Below are positions 33,366-42,711 of a DNA stretch of 64,000 nt, piece after piece. Numbering within the stretch: the first letter of the stretch is position 1; each line of letters begins with the position of its first letter. The notes beneath the pieces were generated by a model. The model was not told the origin of the DNA and did no database searches. It saw nothing but the letters and a program-made list of their open reading frames with translations. Source of the stretch: Mauremys mutica (lineage: Eukaryota > Chordata > Testudines > Geoemydidae); the NCBI RefSeq assembly GCF_020497125.1, contig NC_059079.1:50169114-50233113 (forward strand), given 5' to 3'. Made by a program: the position numbers and the translations under genes.

Positions 33366-33614
33366 AGCCTGGGTCTACGGTGGCGGGGGGGAAGGGGGGA
33401 GATCGATCTAAGATACGCAACTTCAGCTACGAGAATAGCGTAGCTGAAGTTGACGTATCTTAGATCGACTTACCTTGCATCCTCATGGTGCGGGGGCGAC
33501 TGCTACTGCTCCCCCGTTGATTCCCCTTCCACCTCTCAGCAGTGGTGGAGTTCCAGGGTCAATGGCTGAGGAATCGGGGATCGATTTATCGCGTCTACAG
33601 TAGACCTGCCCTTA
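33366..33614. mobile_element. hAT-like MITE with internal hairpin, copy 1
   Basis: The termini AGCCTGGGTCTAC and GTAGACCTGCCCTTA are inverted. Positions 33405-33431 and 33439-33466 form a near-perfect hairpin (GATCTAAGATACG, AACTTCAGCTACG and complements). The exact ends and target duplication are not resolved. Confidence 0.7.
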
Positions 33615-34017
33615 GTGTCCTTCAGTGCTCTCAGGCAGAGCTTCCCTTTCCACAGAACCCTGTGCTCTGTAATTATATCAGAGCTTTCAGGTAGCTATCT
33701 CCTGCTTCTCCTGATCCTCATTAACTTCTTCTTTGCCCTCTGAGTGCATAGAGTCTATACCCCACCCCCCTCCAAACACCTGCTTACACAAAGCACAATA
33801 TCATGCCTTTGACTGTAGCAAGCATAGGCTCCTTTTTGCAGTCCTGCAAAAATTCAGCTTTGGGAAAGAGTTTACTACTGCTTTCCTTCAAGCAACAAAT
33901 AAACACTGAAGTCAATGGCCAAAATTCCCATATTGGTGCATGCTAGGAGTGTATCTTGTCCTATTTGTTACTCATTCATTAATGATCCTTCTTAACAATC
34001 CATAAAGAATTCTGACC

Positions 34018-35225
34018 CAATCCATAAGAACATAAGAATGGCCATAATGGGTCAGACCAAATGTCCATCCAGCCCAGTATCCTGTCTGCTGACAGTGGCC
34101 AATGCCAGGTGCCCCAGAGGGAGTGAACCTAACAGGTAATGATCAAGAGATCTCTCTCCTGCCATCCATCTCCACCCTCTGACAAACCGAGGTTAGGGAC
34201 ACCATTCCTTACCCACCCTGGCTAATAGCCATTAATGGACTTAACCTCCATGAATTTATCTATTCTCTTTTAAACCCTGTTATTGTCCTAGCCTTCACAA
34301 CCTCCTCAGGCAAGGAGTTCCACAGGTTGACTGTGCACTGTGTGAAGAAGAACTTCCTTTTATTTGTTTTAAACCTGCTGCCTATTAATTTCATTTGGTG
34401 TCCCCTAGTTCTTATATTATGGGAACAAGTATATCACTTTTTCTTATTCACTTTCTCCACACCACTCATGATTTTATATACCTCTATCATATAGCCCCTT
34501 AGTCTCCTGTTTTCCAAGCTGAAAAGTCCTAGCCTCTTTAATCTCTCCTCATATGGGACCCGTTCCAAACCCCTAATCATTTTAGTTGCCCTTCTCTGAA
34601 CCTTTTCTAATGCCAGTATATCTTTTTTGAGATGAGGAGACCACATCTGTATGCAGTATTCAAGATGTGGGCGTACCGTGGATTTATATAAGGGCAATAA
34701 AATATTCTCTGTCTTATTTTCTATCCCTTTTTTAATGATTCCTTCAGAGAACTAGCCACAATGACTCCCAAGATCTCTTTCCTGATTAGTTGTAGTTAAA
34801 TTAGCCCCCATCATATTGTATGTATAGTTGGGGTTATTTTTTCCAGCATGCATTACTTTACATTTATCCACATTAAATTTCATTTGCCATTTTGTTGCTC
34901 AATCACTTAGTTTTGTGAGATCTCTTTGAAGTTCTTCACAGTCTGCTTTGGTCTTAACTATCTTGAGCAGTTTAGTATTGTCTGCAAACTTTGCCACCTC
35001 ACCGTTTACCCCTTTCTCCAGATCATTTATGAATGAGTTGAATAGGATTGGTCCTAGGACTGACCCTCGGGGAACACCATTAGTTACCCCTCTCCATTCT
35101 GAAAATTTACCATTTATTTTCACCCTTTGTTCCCTGTCTTTTAACTAGTTCTCAATCCATGAAAGTATCTTCCCTTTTATCCCATGACAACTTAATTTAC
35201 ATAAGAGTCTTTGGTGAGGGACCTC
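34018..35225 (-). mobile_element. CR1 LINE, minus strand, 5'-truncated, reverse transcriptase remnant
   Basis: On the minus strand, open parts at 35123-34899 and 34697-34434 encode the C-terminal reverse transcriptase region: NGVPRGSVLGPILFN and FADN, then PLYKSTVRPHLEYCIQMWSP and LEKVQRRATKMIRG. The catalytic Asp pair reads D-N (near 34977-34985), and GVPQG reads GVPRG, so the copy is dead. There is an internal deletion near 34735. The 3' end is at 34018 (TAAGAACATAAGAATGGCC on the + strand). Confidence 0.92.
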
Positions 35226-35606
35226 GTTTATAATGTTGCAAAGAAATCTCATAGTTCTCTATTCTTTTATTAGGCAATAACTAGTTGAACTCATGGCTCG
35301 TGTTTTGCTAATGTCGGACAGTGTGGGACAGATTTTTTTAAAGCTATTTAGGGACATAAAGATGCAGACATGCACATAGTAGCTTTTAAATCATTGACAG
35401 CGAGGCACCTAACTTGCTTAGTTACTTTTGAAAATCCCAGTAGGTGCATTTTTAGGTGTTTGAATATCTTTGGAGATCTGGCCCTGTGTTACTCTCTCAG
35501 CTGAAGTGAGCTTTACTGCTTTGTGTGCAATGACTCTTGAGATTGCTTGTTATTAAGAACATAACAACGGACACTTACCATTGTTCCAAATTTGAAACAC
35601 ATCAAG

Positions 35607-35668
35607 ATCCTGCTCTATTGACGTCAATGGTAAAATTCCCATAGACTTCAATGGGAGTAAAGCCAGAG
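35607..35668. mobile_element. Short palindromic MITE
   Basis: CCTGCTCTATTGACGTCAATGG is followed by CCCATAGACTTCAATGGGAG, mirrored around TAAAATT. The CRE-like TGACGTCA it contains is a repeat by-product. Confidence 0.55.
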
Positions 35669-35804
35669 CCCTAGTGTTATGTGCTTTGGTTATCTTTTGG
35701 AAAGACTGCACCGTATTTATTGTTTCTTTCCTCAACAGTACAAAAATCCACTTTCAGATTTAAGTTAGTTAGAGATGATCCTGACTGGTCAGTGTTTGAA
35801 CTGT

Positions 35805-35920
35805 AACCTCTTTGGGAGAGGGGCAGGCTATTTTCATTTCATGTGTATAGGTACATATGAGGCCCTGATCTGTGACTGGGATCTCTAGATGCTAGTGTAA
35901 TACAAATACATAATGATAAT
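35805..35920 (+). repeat. MIR/CORE-SINE-type tail
   Basis: TGTAACCTCTTTGGGAGAGGGGC, GAGGCCCTGATCTGTGACTGGG and GATGCTAGTGTAATACAAAT resemble the tail at 10130. Confidence 0.55.
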
Positions 35921-36666
35921 ATCTGAAATTGAAATCACGGAGACCTTTGGGCAGCCAGTGGGGTTAACACAATACTTATGGATAAGTTGCTTCACTCTAT
36001 CTAATTTCCAAAGGGATAATTAGTTGTTTGTTTACCCATCTGACTGTGAATATTTCTGTTTGCGCTCTCTCTCTCTTTTGGTTAGATCTGAAGGAACTAG
36101 GATTCCTCCATTACTGGCTACTGAAGCAGAAACTTGAGCTTGGAAACATTACAATTTTCTAATATTTGTGCAGTGATGGGAATTCTATTTCCTGCTAAAT
36201 TATATATTTGGCCTTTGAAATGCCACATTTATATAAACATATATGAGTAGGACTATGTTTCATTTGCATTTAACCATAGAAGAAACAAAGGGCCAGATCA
36301 CTTCTACTCCCCCAGCAGAGAAACCTTTTTCCTTTCCCTGCCATTCGTTGGGTCCCTCTTTGGCTGCATAGTAGCAACTGCAGTGTAGATGCAAGGGAGA
36401 GTTAAGACAACTCAAAGCTGTGGGAGTATTAACTCTCTCCTGTGTGGAGTTCTGGTGGGTGGGCAGGTGATAGTTCCTTAGATTGCCTGGTCTACTGCTG
36501 CTCCTCCTCCTCTTCCCTTCCTGTGAGAGGTGGCACTCCTTTCTGCTCTGGTGACAGGCATGCCACATGTGTTGTTTCATGTTTTCACAGGGAGGGAGCC
36601 AAGGATGTAGAGGCTGCTAGATAGATTTATTAGCTAAAAAGAGAGAGGGACAAGGGGGAAAACATA

Positions 36667-37675
36667 CAGTAACTCCTTTCTTAATGTTGTAGTTTTGTTC
36701 CTGAAAAATGCGACTTTATGTGAAACGATGTTAAGCAAATACAATTTCCCCGAAAGAATTAATGTAAATAGGGGGGGTTAAGTTCTAGGGGAAACTTTTT
36801 TCACCAGACAAAAAAACTATATATATATATTACACACACACACTATAAGTTTTAAACAAACAATTTAATACACAAGCTGCACAATGATGATTATGAAGCT
36901 TGGTTGAGGTGGTGAAGTCAGTGGGTGGAAGAGGGTGGGATATTTCCCAGGGAATGCCTAACTGCTAAATGATGAGCTAGCATTCGGCTGAGTTCTCAAG
37001 GGTTAACACATTGTTGTTAACGTAGCCTCACACTCTACAAGGTGGCACAAATGGAGGGAGGGGAGACAGCATGGCAGACAGAGAGACACACCCTGTGTGT
37101 GGGAGAGAAAGAGAGATGCACATTGCCCCTTTAAGTATGCTGACCCCACTCTAAGTACATTGCCTTTAAAAAAATCAGAAAGTTGAGACAGCAGCTGCAG
37201 CCAGCAAGCTCTCTCCATCCGGAGCCCCGTTCTGTCCCCACCCTGCTGTATATGGAGAAGGGGTAAGCGGGGGGCAGGAATAGGGGGGAGGGAGACACCC
37301 TGAGGTTGGCCCCTCTCTTCCCCCTGCACAGCAAGCAGGAGGCTCCCGGGAGCAGCTCCAAGGCAGAGGGCAAGAGTAGCACATGGCAGTGGGGGGAGGC
37401 ACAGCTGAATTGCCGGCAATTGATAGCCTGCTGGGCAGCTGCCAAACAGGGAACTTAGGGGAGCGGGGAGCTGATAGGGGGGCTGCCAGTCCACCCTGGT
37501 TCCAAGCCCCCACCACTAGCTCCAACAGGCTGCTCTTCCTGCAAGCAGTGGACAAAGCAGGCGGCTGCCAAACAACGTTATAAGTGAGCATTGTACAACA
37601 TTAAACAGGCATGTTCCCTAATTGATCAGCAATGAAACAACATTAACCAGGACGACTTTAAGTGAGGAGTTACCG
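36667..37675. mobile_element. Tigger-like Tc1/mariner non-autonomous element, 1009 bp
   Basis: The ends CAGTAACTCCTTTCTTAA and TTAAGTGAGGAGTTACCG are inverted repeats, flanked by TA at 36665-36666 and 37676-37677. No transposase is readable. The G/C-rich middle (37000-37560) gives frames of up to 163 codons without any domain, which I treat as by-products. Confidence 0.8.
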
Positions 37676-37677
37676 TA

Positions 37678-38434
37678 TGTAGTCTATCATTACATTCCAT
37701 TTTTCCACAGTTCTAAAAGACATGCTAGTGCAACTCACTAGGACACTTTGCTCCCACTGTTAAGAACTGCACACAGGAAGTCATTTATGGTTAATAAAAA
37801 ACAACTTTATTGAATGTATTATGTAAGGCTACACATTCTTATTCACCAGTAGATGACAGACTATCTATCTACAGACATACCTCTTTTATAGAATACTTTT
37901 AACACCCACAGCCCACCTTACCAAGAAGTCAAGGATACCATGTTTCATTAAGGATACCATGAATTTCGGCTTAAAGTGACTTTACATTATTTCTTTCTTG
38001 TGAGGATTTAAGTTAGTGTAATTTGTTTTTTCTTGAACATGCTACTTAAGATGTTCCTGCACAAAGCAGTCCTCATCTTAATTACATAGCTGAGATATCT
38101 CCATGCTTCTTCTGTATACTCTATCCTCATCACATATGAATTAGCAATTTGTGTTCTGTAAGCAAAAGAGTGCTTTATGGGCCCAAGAAGACACTTCTGT
38201 TTTATTCTGTCTGGGGTATTATTTAGTTTCCTAGTGGGTTTTAATGATAGTGTGATATAATTATATGAAATCAATACATTTAAAAACAAAATGTTCTTCA
38301 TCTGACAAAGGGGAATACCTATGTTATCTATGATAACTGGAACTAATAAAGTTTGTATTGGTGGCAATACCTGTTCTGCCTGGGTTGGGGCCAGATTCTC
38401 AGCTAGTTTAAACTGGCATAGCTCCATATCCTTC
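37678..38434. other. Intronic DNA without recognised feature
   Basis: A minus-strand frame of 152 codons (38466-38008) lies in AT-rich DNA and its first codons overlap the CR1 piece. No domain is recognised; it is probably accidental. Confidence 0.35.
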
Positions 38435-38655
38435 AAAATCATGGAGCAGGTCCTCAAGGAATCCATTTTGAAGCGCTTGGAGGAGAGGAAGGTGATGAGG
38501 AACAGTCAACATGGATTCACCAAGGACAAGTCATGCCTGACCAACCTGATTGCCTTCTATGATGAGATAACTGGCTTTGTGGATATGGGGAAAGGGGTAG
38601 ATGTGATATATCTTGACTTTAGCAAAGCTTTTGATATGGTCTCCCATGGTATTCC
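38435..38655 (+). mobile_element. CR1 LINE fragment, reverse transcriptase N-terminal part
   Basis: The + strand encodes ILKRLEERKVMRNSQHGFTK, LTNLIAFYDEITGFVD and DVIYLDFSKAFDMVSH, the fingers/palm region of CR1 reverse transcriptase with the first catalytic Asp. It stops abruptly at the SINE that follows; the rest of the LINE is missing. Confidence 0.9.
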
Positions 38656-38820
38656 ACAGGGATGGCTCAGTGGTTTGATCATTGACTTGCTAAATCCAGG
38701 ATTGTGAGCTCAATCCTTGGGGGCCATTTAGGGATCTGGGGCAAAAATCTGCCTGGGGATTGTTCCTGCTTTGAGCAGGGGGTTGGATTAGATGACCTCC
38801 TGCCCTGATATTCTATGAAT
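38656..38820 (+). mobile_element. tRNA-derived SINE with CR1-like tail, copy 2
   Basis: A box TGGCTCAGTGG (38663-38673), B box GAGCTCAATCC (38706-38716), body CCATTTAGGGATCTGGGGCAA, and tail CCTGCTTTGAGCAGGGGGTT, GACCTCCTG, ATTCTATGAA. The tail is CR1 3'-end sequence. Confidence 0.9.
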
Positions 38821-39439
38821 TTACACAAGCTGAGTATCAAGCTTTGATATTCCAAGAAGATACTGAGTCAAATTCATCCCCAGGTAATACCAAGGAGGTC
38901 ACTGGATTTATACCAGGGAGGAGTTTGGCCTATCATGTTCCATGAATGATACCTTACCGTACAAAAGCTAGAAGAGAGAAGGATGAGAACTTTTTTTTTA
39001 TGTGCTCAGCATCTGCAAGAGGTGGAAGAATAGAACCCTTAAGTCATGGATCAAATAATTTTGCAAAAAATATCTGTGCTCATTTCAGTCATCCCATTCT
39101 GAGGCAGCACTTTTGAGAGGCAATATTTTGATTTTCACTTGGTTGCATCAGTGTCTTCCTCTAGTTTAAAATCCACAATCCCTATTTTCCAGCACATGTC
39201 CCTGTCTTCACATCCCACACCCCAAGTCAACAGGAGTTCCACATTAAACTTAATGCCTCATGGAAGACTCTGGTGAAGCTCTCTGGCAGGGATTCAAACT
39301 ATGGGCTTTGTGTGCTCTATCAGTCCTGTAACAGTCTTAGAACATTTTTTTCTGTGTGCGTGTGTTTTATTTCTAACAGCAACATTTCTCTCCCCCAGTG
39401 TCATCCTTTCCTAATAAAGAAAAGATAACTAAAGCAAAT

Positions 39440-39545
39440 GATTATGAGGAATAATGGTCTTCTGGTTAAGGCACTGGATGGAGACTTGGAGATTGGGGTT
39501 CACATCACAGACTCACTGCGCAACCTTGGGACAAACACTTAGGCT
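39440..39545 (+). repeat. MIR-like SINE, tRNA-like head
   Basis: GGTTAAGGCACTGGATGGAGACTTGGAGA, then GGTTCACATC and CTGCGCAACCTTGGGACAA, in the order of the MIR head and core. Confidence 0.65.
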
Positions 39546-39615
39546 GAGATTTTCAAAGCTGTCCTAGGGAGTCAACTTTCAATGGAAATTATCCCTAAGA
39601 TTGCTTTAAAAATCT

Positions 39616-39929
39616 TACCCTTAGCCTTGGTCTACACTAGGGGGGGCGGGTAACTTATCGATCTAAGTTACACAACTTCAGCTACGTGAATAACATAGCT
39701 GAAGTCGACATATTTAAACCTACTCACTGTGGTGTCTTCACTGTGGTGAATCGACTGCTGCCGCTCGCCCGTCGACTCTGCCTGTGCCTCTTGTGGTGGT
39801 GGAGTACAGGAGTCGATGGGAGAGCGCTCAGGGGTCGGTTTATTGTGTCTAGACTAGATGCGATAAATTGACCCCCCCCGGATCGATCACTGCCCGCCCA
39901 TACGGCGGGTAGTGTAAACATACCCTTAG
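39616..39929. mobile_element. hAT-like MITE with internal hairpin, copy 2
   Basis: Same structure as 33366-33614: GGTCTACACTA and TAGTGTAAACAT ends, with CTTCAGCTACGTGAATAACATAGCTGAAG inside. TACCCTTAG occurs at both extremes (39616-39624 and 39921-39929), either as target duplication or as part of the termini. Confidence 0.7.
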
Positions 39930-41889
39930 TCTTTTCATTTTTCAGTTCAGCTGTAAAACGTGGATAGTCCTCTTTTACCTTATAGGGATGTTTTGAAGAT
40001 AAATATGCTAATGATTTGGATATAGCAAAATACTATGGTTCCTGGACCAGACCATATAAGCTGCTAGATAAATGCAACGTAAGATGTACACAATTTGTAA
40101 ATGTACAATTTTAAAAACATATATAGTGTACTTAGTAGTTTCTATGAGACTACAGTGTCTGTAAGGAGTAAACACATATTTAAACTCCTGTTTTAGACTA
40201 AAATATAGATACCTTTTTAAAAAAGTGGACTATTTGCTTCATAGACTATACCAGGCTCTTCAGTACCGTTATGCAGCTCTTTGATTTATAATATTCTATT
40301 AGATGTAGCATTGTAGCAAGTTACAGTAGAATCCTTTACTGCACTTATTCAAGAGTATATTAAGGAAATAATATAGGAAAATGCTACAAGTACATAAGTA
40401 ATCAGTGTTCTAACATTAAATCTACCCTTTTAAACCATAAAGCAACTCAATCAGTCATCATTATAATTTAATGGTCTGAAAGAAGCACCCAGAAGAGTAA
40501 ACTTCTTGTCTTTTGTTCTTGCAATTTAAAACATTATTTTTCCATAAAAAGGTAATTTAAAAGGACTCAATATCATAACTGTTAGTGGCAAATTGTCAGG
40601 GGAATTTAGCTGTACAAATCAGAGTTCTCCTACTCCTATTTGCTGCTGTCTATGATGGGAGACTGTCCTAGGCCTCCAGATAAAGGGAACATAGCTGCCT
40701 ATGCAACATAGTTTTGTTCTTCACTGCCCACTGGGGAGTTTTGTTATAATTCAGCTCTGTGGGGACAGGGAGGCCAGGTTGTCTCTGCTAAAATTACTCT
40801 TCTTGGTAGAACATTGCTATCATGGCTTCTTTGCTTAGCCTAAATTGGGACTAAGAGTTAACAGGAAAACATCTAGTAACCAAATGGCCATAGAAGCTTT
40901 TGCAGGGTGGGAGGGTCAAGATTGCATTGCTATAAACTTTAGTTTGTCAGTGTCACTTCCGTTTCCTTCTGATTTGTCATGCAATTCGCTGAACATTATG
41001 TTTAATAGATTTCAGATTGTGGCAGAGAAAAATCAAATCTGGGGAAAAAACTGCCATATCTTCGTGTTCTGTGCATAAACGTATGTTCAGCACACAGAAA
41101 CTGGAAGCTTTTGAGTATGTAAACGTCCACGTGAGAAACTGAACAAGCTTCCTGAATTCTAAAGGAAAAAGGATTTATAATGCAGTCTGCATTTGGTGAC
41201 CACGAATCTTCTGCAGTTGCTTAATTTGAAACATGCAAATAGTCTCATTTACTTCAATGAAATTACTCATGTGCTTAAAGTTAAGCATATGTGTGTTTGC
41301 AGGATCAGGACCAAAATGGTCAATAGCCATATTCATGCCTTAGAAAAAGATAATAAACCTTAACTGTTCCTCTGGTTATGTGAATAGGATGATGCTTATA
41401 TCCTCAGATTATAAGGACTCAAATCTACTAGTGCTTCATGCTCGAGCCAGTTGGCTTCCTGCAGCTGATGTGTTTATGATCCATACCCAGGACTTTCTGG
41501 AGTAATTAATGTACTGTCTAGAATAAGTGCATGGAGCATCTTTATTCAGCTACAGCACCTCTTTTATAATGGACTAATAATTAGAATATGTGTAACCGCT
41601 ATACATCTATTTTATATGAAAATAGACTTCATTTAGGAACTGTTTGTAGATAAAGGTGTTGGTCTCAACCATAATACTCCCAGCCAAGATAAAAAGTTCA
41701 CAGCAGTGGCCTTTGTAAAAATGATTATAACGGCTACTGTCATATTTAAATACGAATAAAAAGGACATTTTTCTTTGTAAATGCATCCACTAGAAAAAAA
41801 AATCACAGAACCAGACTCTATCCAATTCCATGCTGATTCAAAATGAACTGAAGGTAACAACTACATTGTTTTAATCAATCTAAGTACCT
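39930..41889. other. Intron 1, AT-rich, no feature seen
   Basis: No exon, RNA gene or clear repeat, except a weak palindrome-like fragment at about 41224-41310 (ACTTCAATGAAATTACTCATG). Confidence 0.4.
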
Positions 41890-42115
41890 TTAGGGCCCTC
41901 AGCACCATAGTATCTATGAGGCCCTCACAATCGTGAATAGATTTTTATCCTCACAAAAACCCTGTGAGTAAGGGAGATATTTTCCTGTTTCACAGATGAG
42001 GAACTGAGGCACACAAAGATTAAATGACTTTTCCATGGTCACACTGAAAGTCTTTGCTGGAACCAATAATTGAATCCAGGTTTCCTGAATCCCTCCATTG
42101 TTCTGTCCACTAAAC
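41890..42115 (-). repeat. MIR-like SINE
   Basis: TTTCACAGATGAGGAACTGAGGCAC followed by TTGAATCCAGGTTTCCTGAATCCC, an antisense MIR core, about 300 bp upstream of the BRINP3 acceptor. Confidence 0.7.
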
Positions 42116-42425
42116 CAGTCTTCCTATCTTTTATACATATGTGTTATTGGAACGTTGTATGCCAGTGTTAAGAGGTAATAACTCTTCCTTTGCTTGTTTG
42201 TAGGGTTTTAGAAAACCATTAAAGGTTTCTATGCAACAGGGAAATAGCACAGAATACTGAGAAATTAAACTGTGTGCTGTTAACTAGCCTATTGGGTTTA
42301 TGCTAATATAAAATGTAATAAAAATAGAGGCCACTGTCTCTTTAAGATAAAAGAAAGGAAACTTGTATCTGCTTCCAAGGAATGACTAGCGTGTACTTAT
42401 CTAATTGACTGTCTATTTTGTCTAG

Positions 42426-42475
42426 GTGTTGAGGGAAAGCTAAGAGAATGAAGACTCTAAGCCCACAGTGGAAGC
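42426..42475 (+). other. BRINP3: BRINP3 exon 2: 5'UTR part and splice acceptor
   Basis: A pyrimidine-rich tract ending TTTTGTCTAG at 42425 forms a good acceptor. A plausible branch site, CTAATTGAC, sits at about 42401-42409. The exon then holds 50 nt of untranslated sequence before the main ATG. This implies at least one upstream non-coding exon, as in other BRINP genes. The acceptor is inferred from consensus; no transcript was available. Confidence 0.75.
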
Positions 42476-42504
42476 ATGATATGGCGATGCAGTGCTGGTG
42501 CTGA
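42448..42504 (+). promoter_or_regulatory. uORF overlapping the BRINP3 start codon
   Basis: An ATG at 42448 (A at -3) opens an 18-codon frame that ends with TGA at 42502-42504. This is 28 nt past the first base of the main ATG at 42476 and in the +1 frame relative to it. Ribosomes that start here would bypass the BRINP3 start, so it could lower translation. The ORF is read directly; a regulatory effect is inference and needs conservation or ribosome profiling. Confidence 0.45.
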
Positions 42505-42711
42505 ATTGTTCTCTCTGATGGCTCTATGGGAGTGGATAGCACTGAGTCTTCATTGCTGGGTTTTAGCGGTTGCTGCCGTTTCAGATCAGCATGCCACAAG
42601 CTCCTTCGACTGGCTCCTCTCTGATAAGGGACCTTTCCATCGCTCACAGGAATACACAGATTTTGTGGACAGAAGTCGACAGGGATTTAGCACAAGATAC
42701 AAGATTTACAG
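42476..42711 (+). CDS. BRINP3: BRINP3 first coding exon (N-terminal 78 codons plus 2 nt; partial gene)
   Basis: The encoded N-terminus matches vertebrate BRINP3 (FAM5C) almost residue for residue as I remember it; I see about three differences from human, at residues 5, 6 and 43. BRINP3 is a secretory-pathway neural protein of the BMP/retinoic-acid-inducible neural-specific family, which restrains cell-cycle progression in neural cells and carries a MACPF domain. Visible here: a hydrophobic signal peptide at about residues 11-35 ([20 protein letters not shown]) and then the conserved stretch [17 protein letters not shown] at residues 44-60. The exon ends within an Arg codon (AG, phase 2) at the donor AG|GTATGA. 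The MACPF domain and the rest of the roughly 760-residue protein must lie in exons beyond the window. The start at 42476 has A at -3 and matches the known family start. Identification is firm; the species is not. Confidence 0.95.

Noticed and set aside
37003..37591. Frames of 104-163 codons
   Set aside because: They lie in the GC-rich interior of the Tigger-like element and match no transposase.
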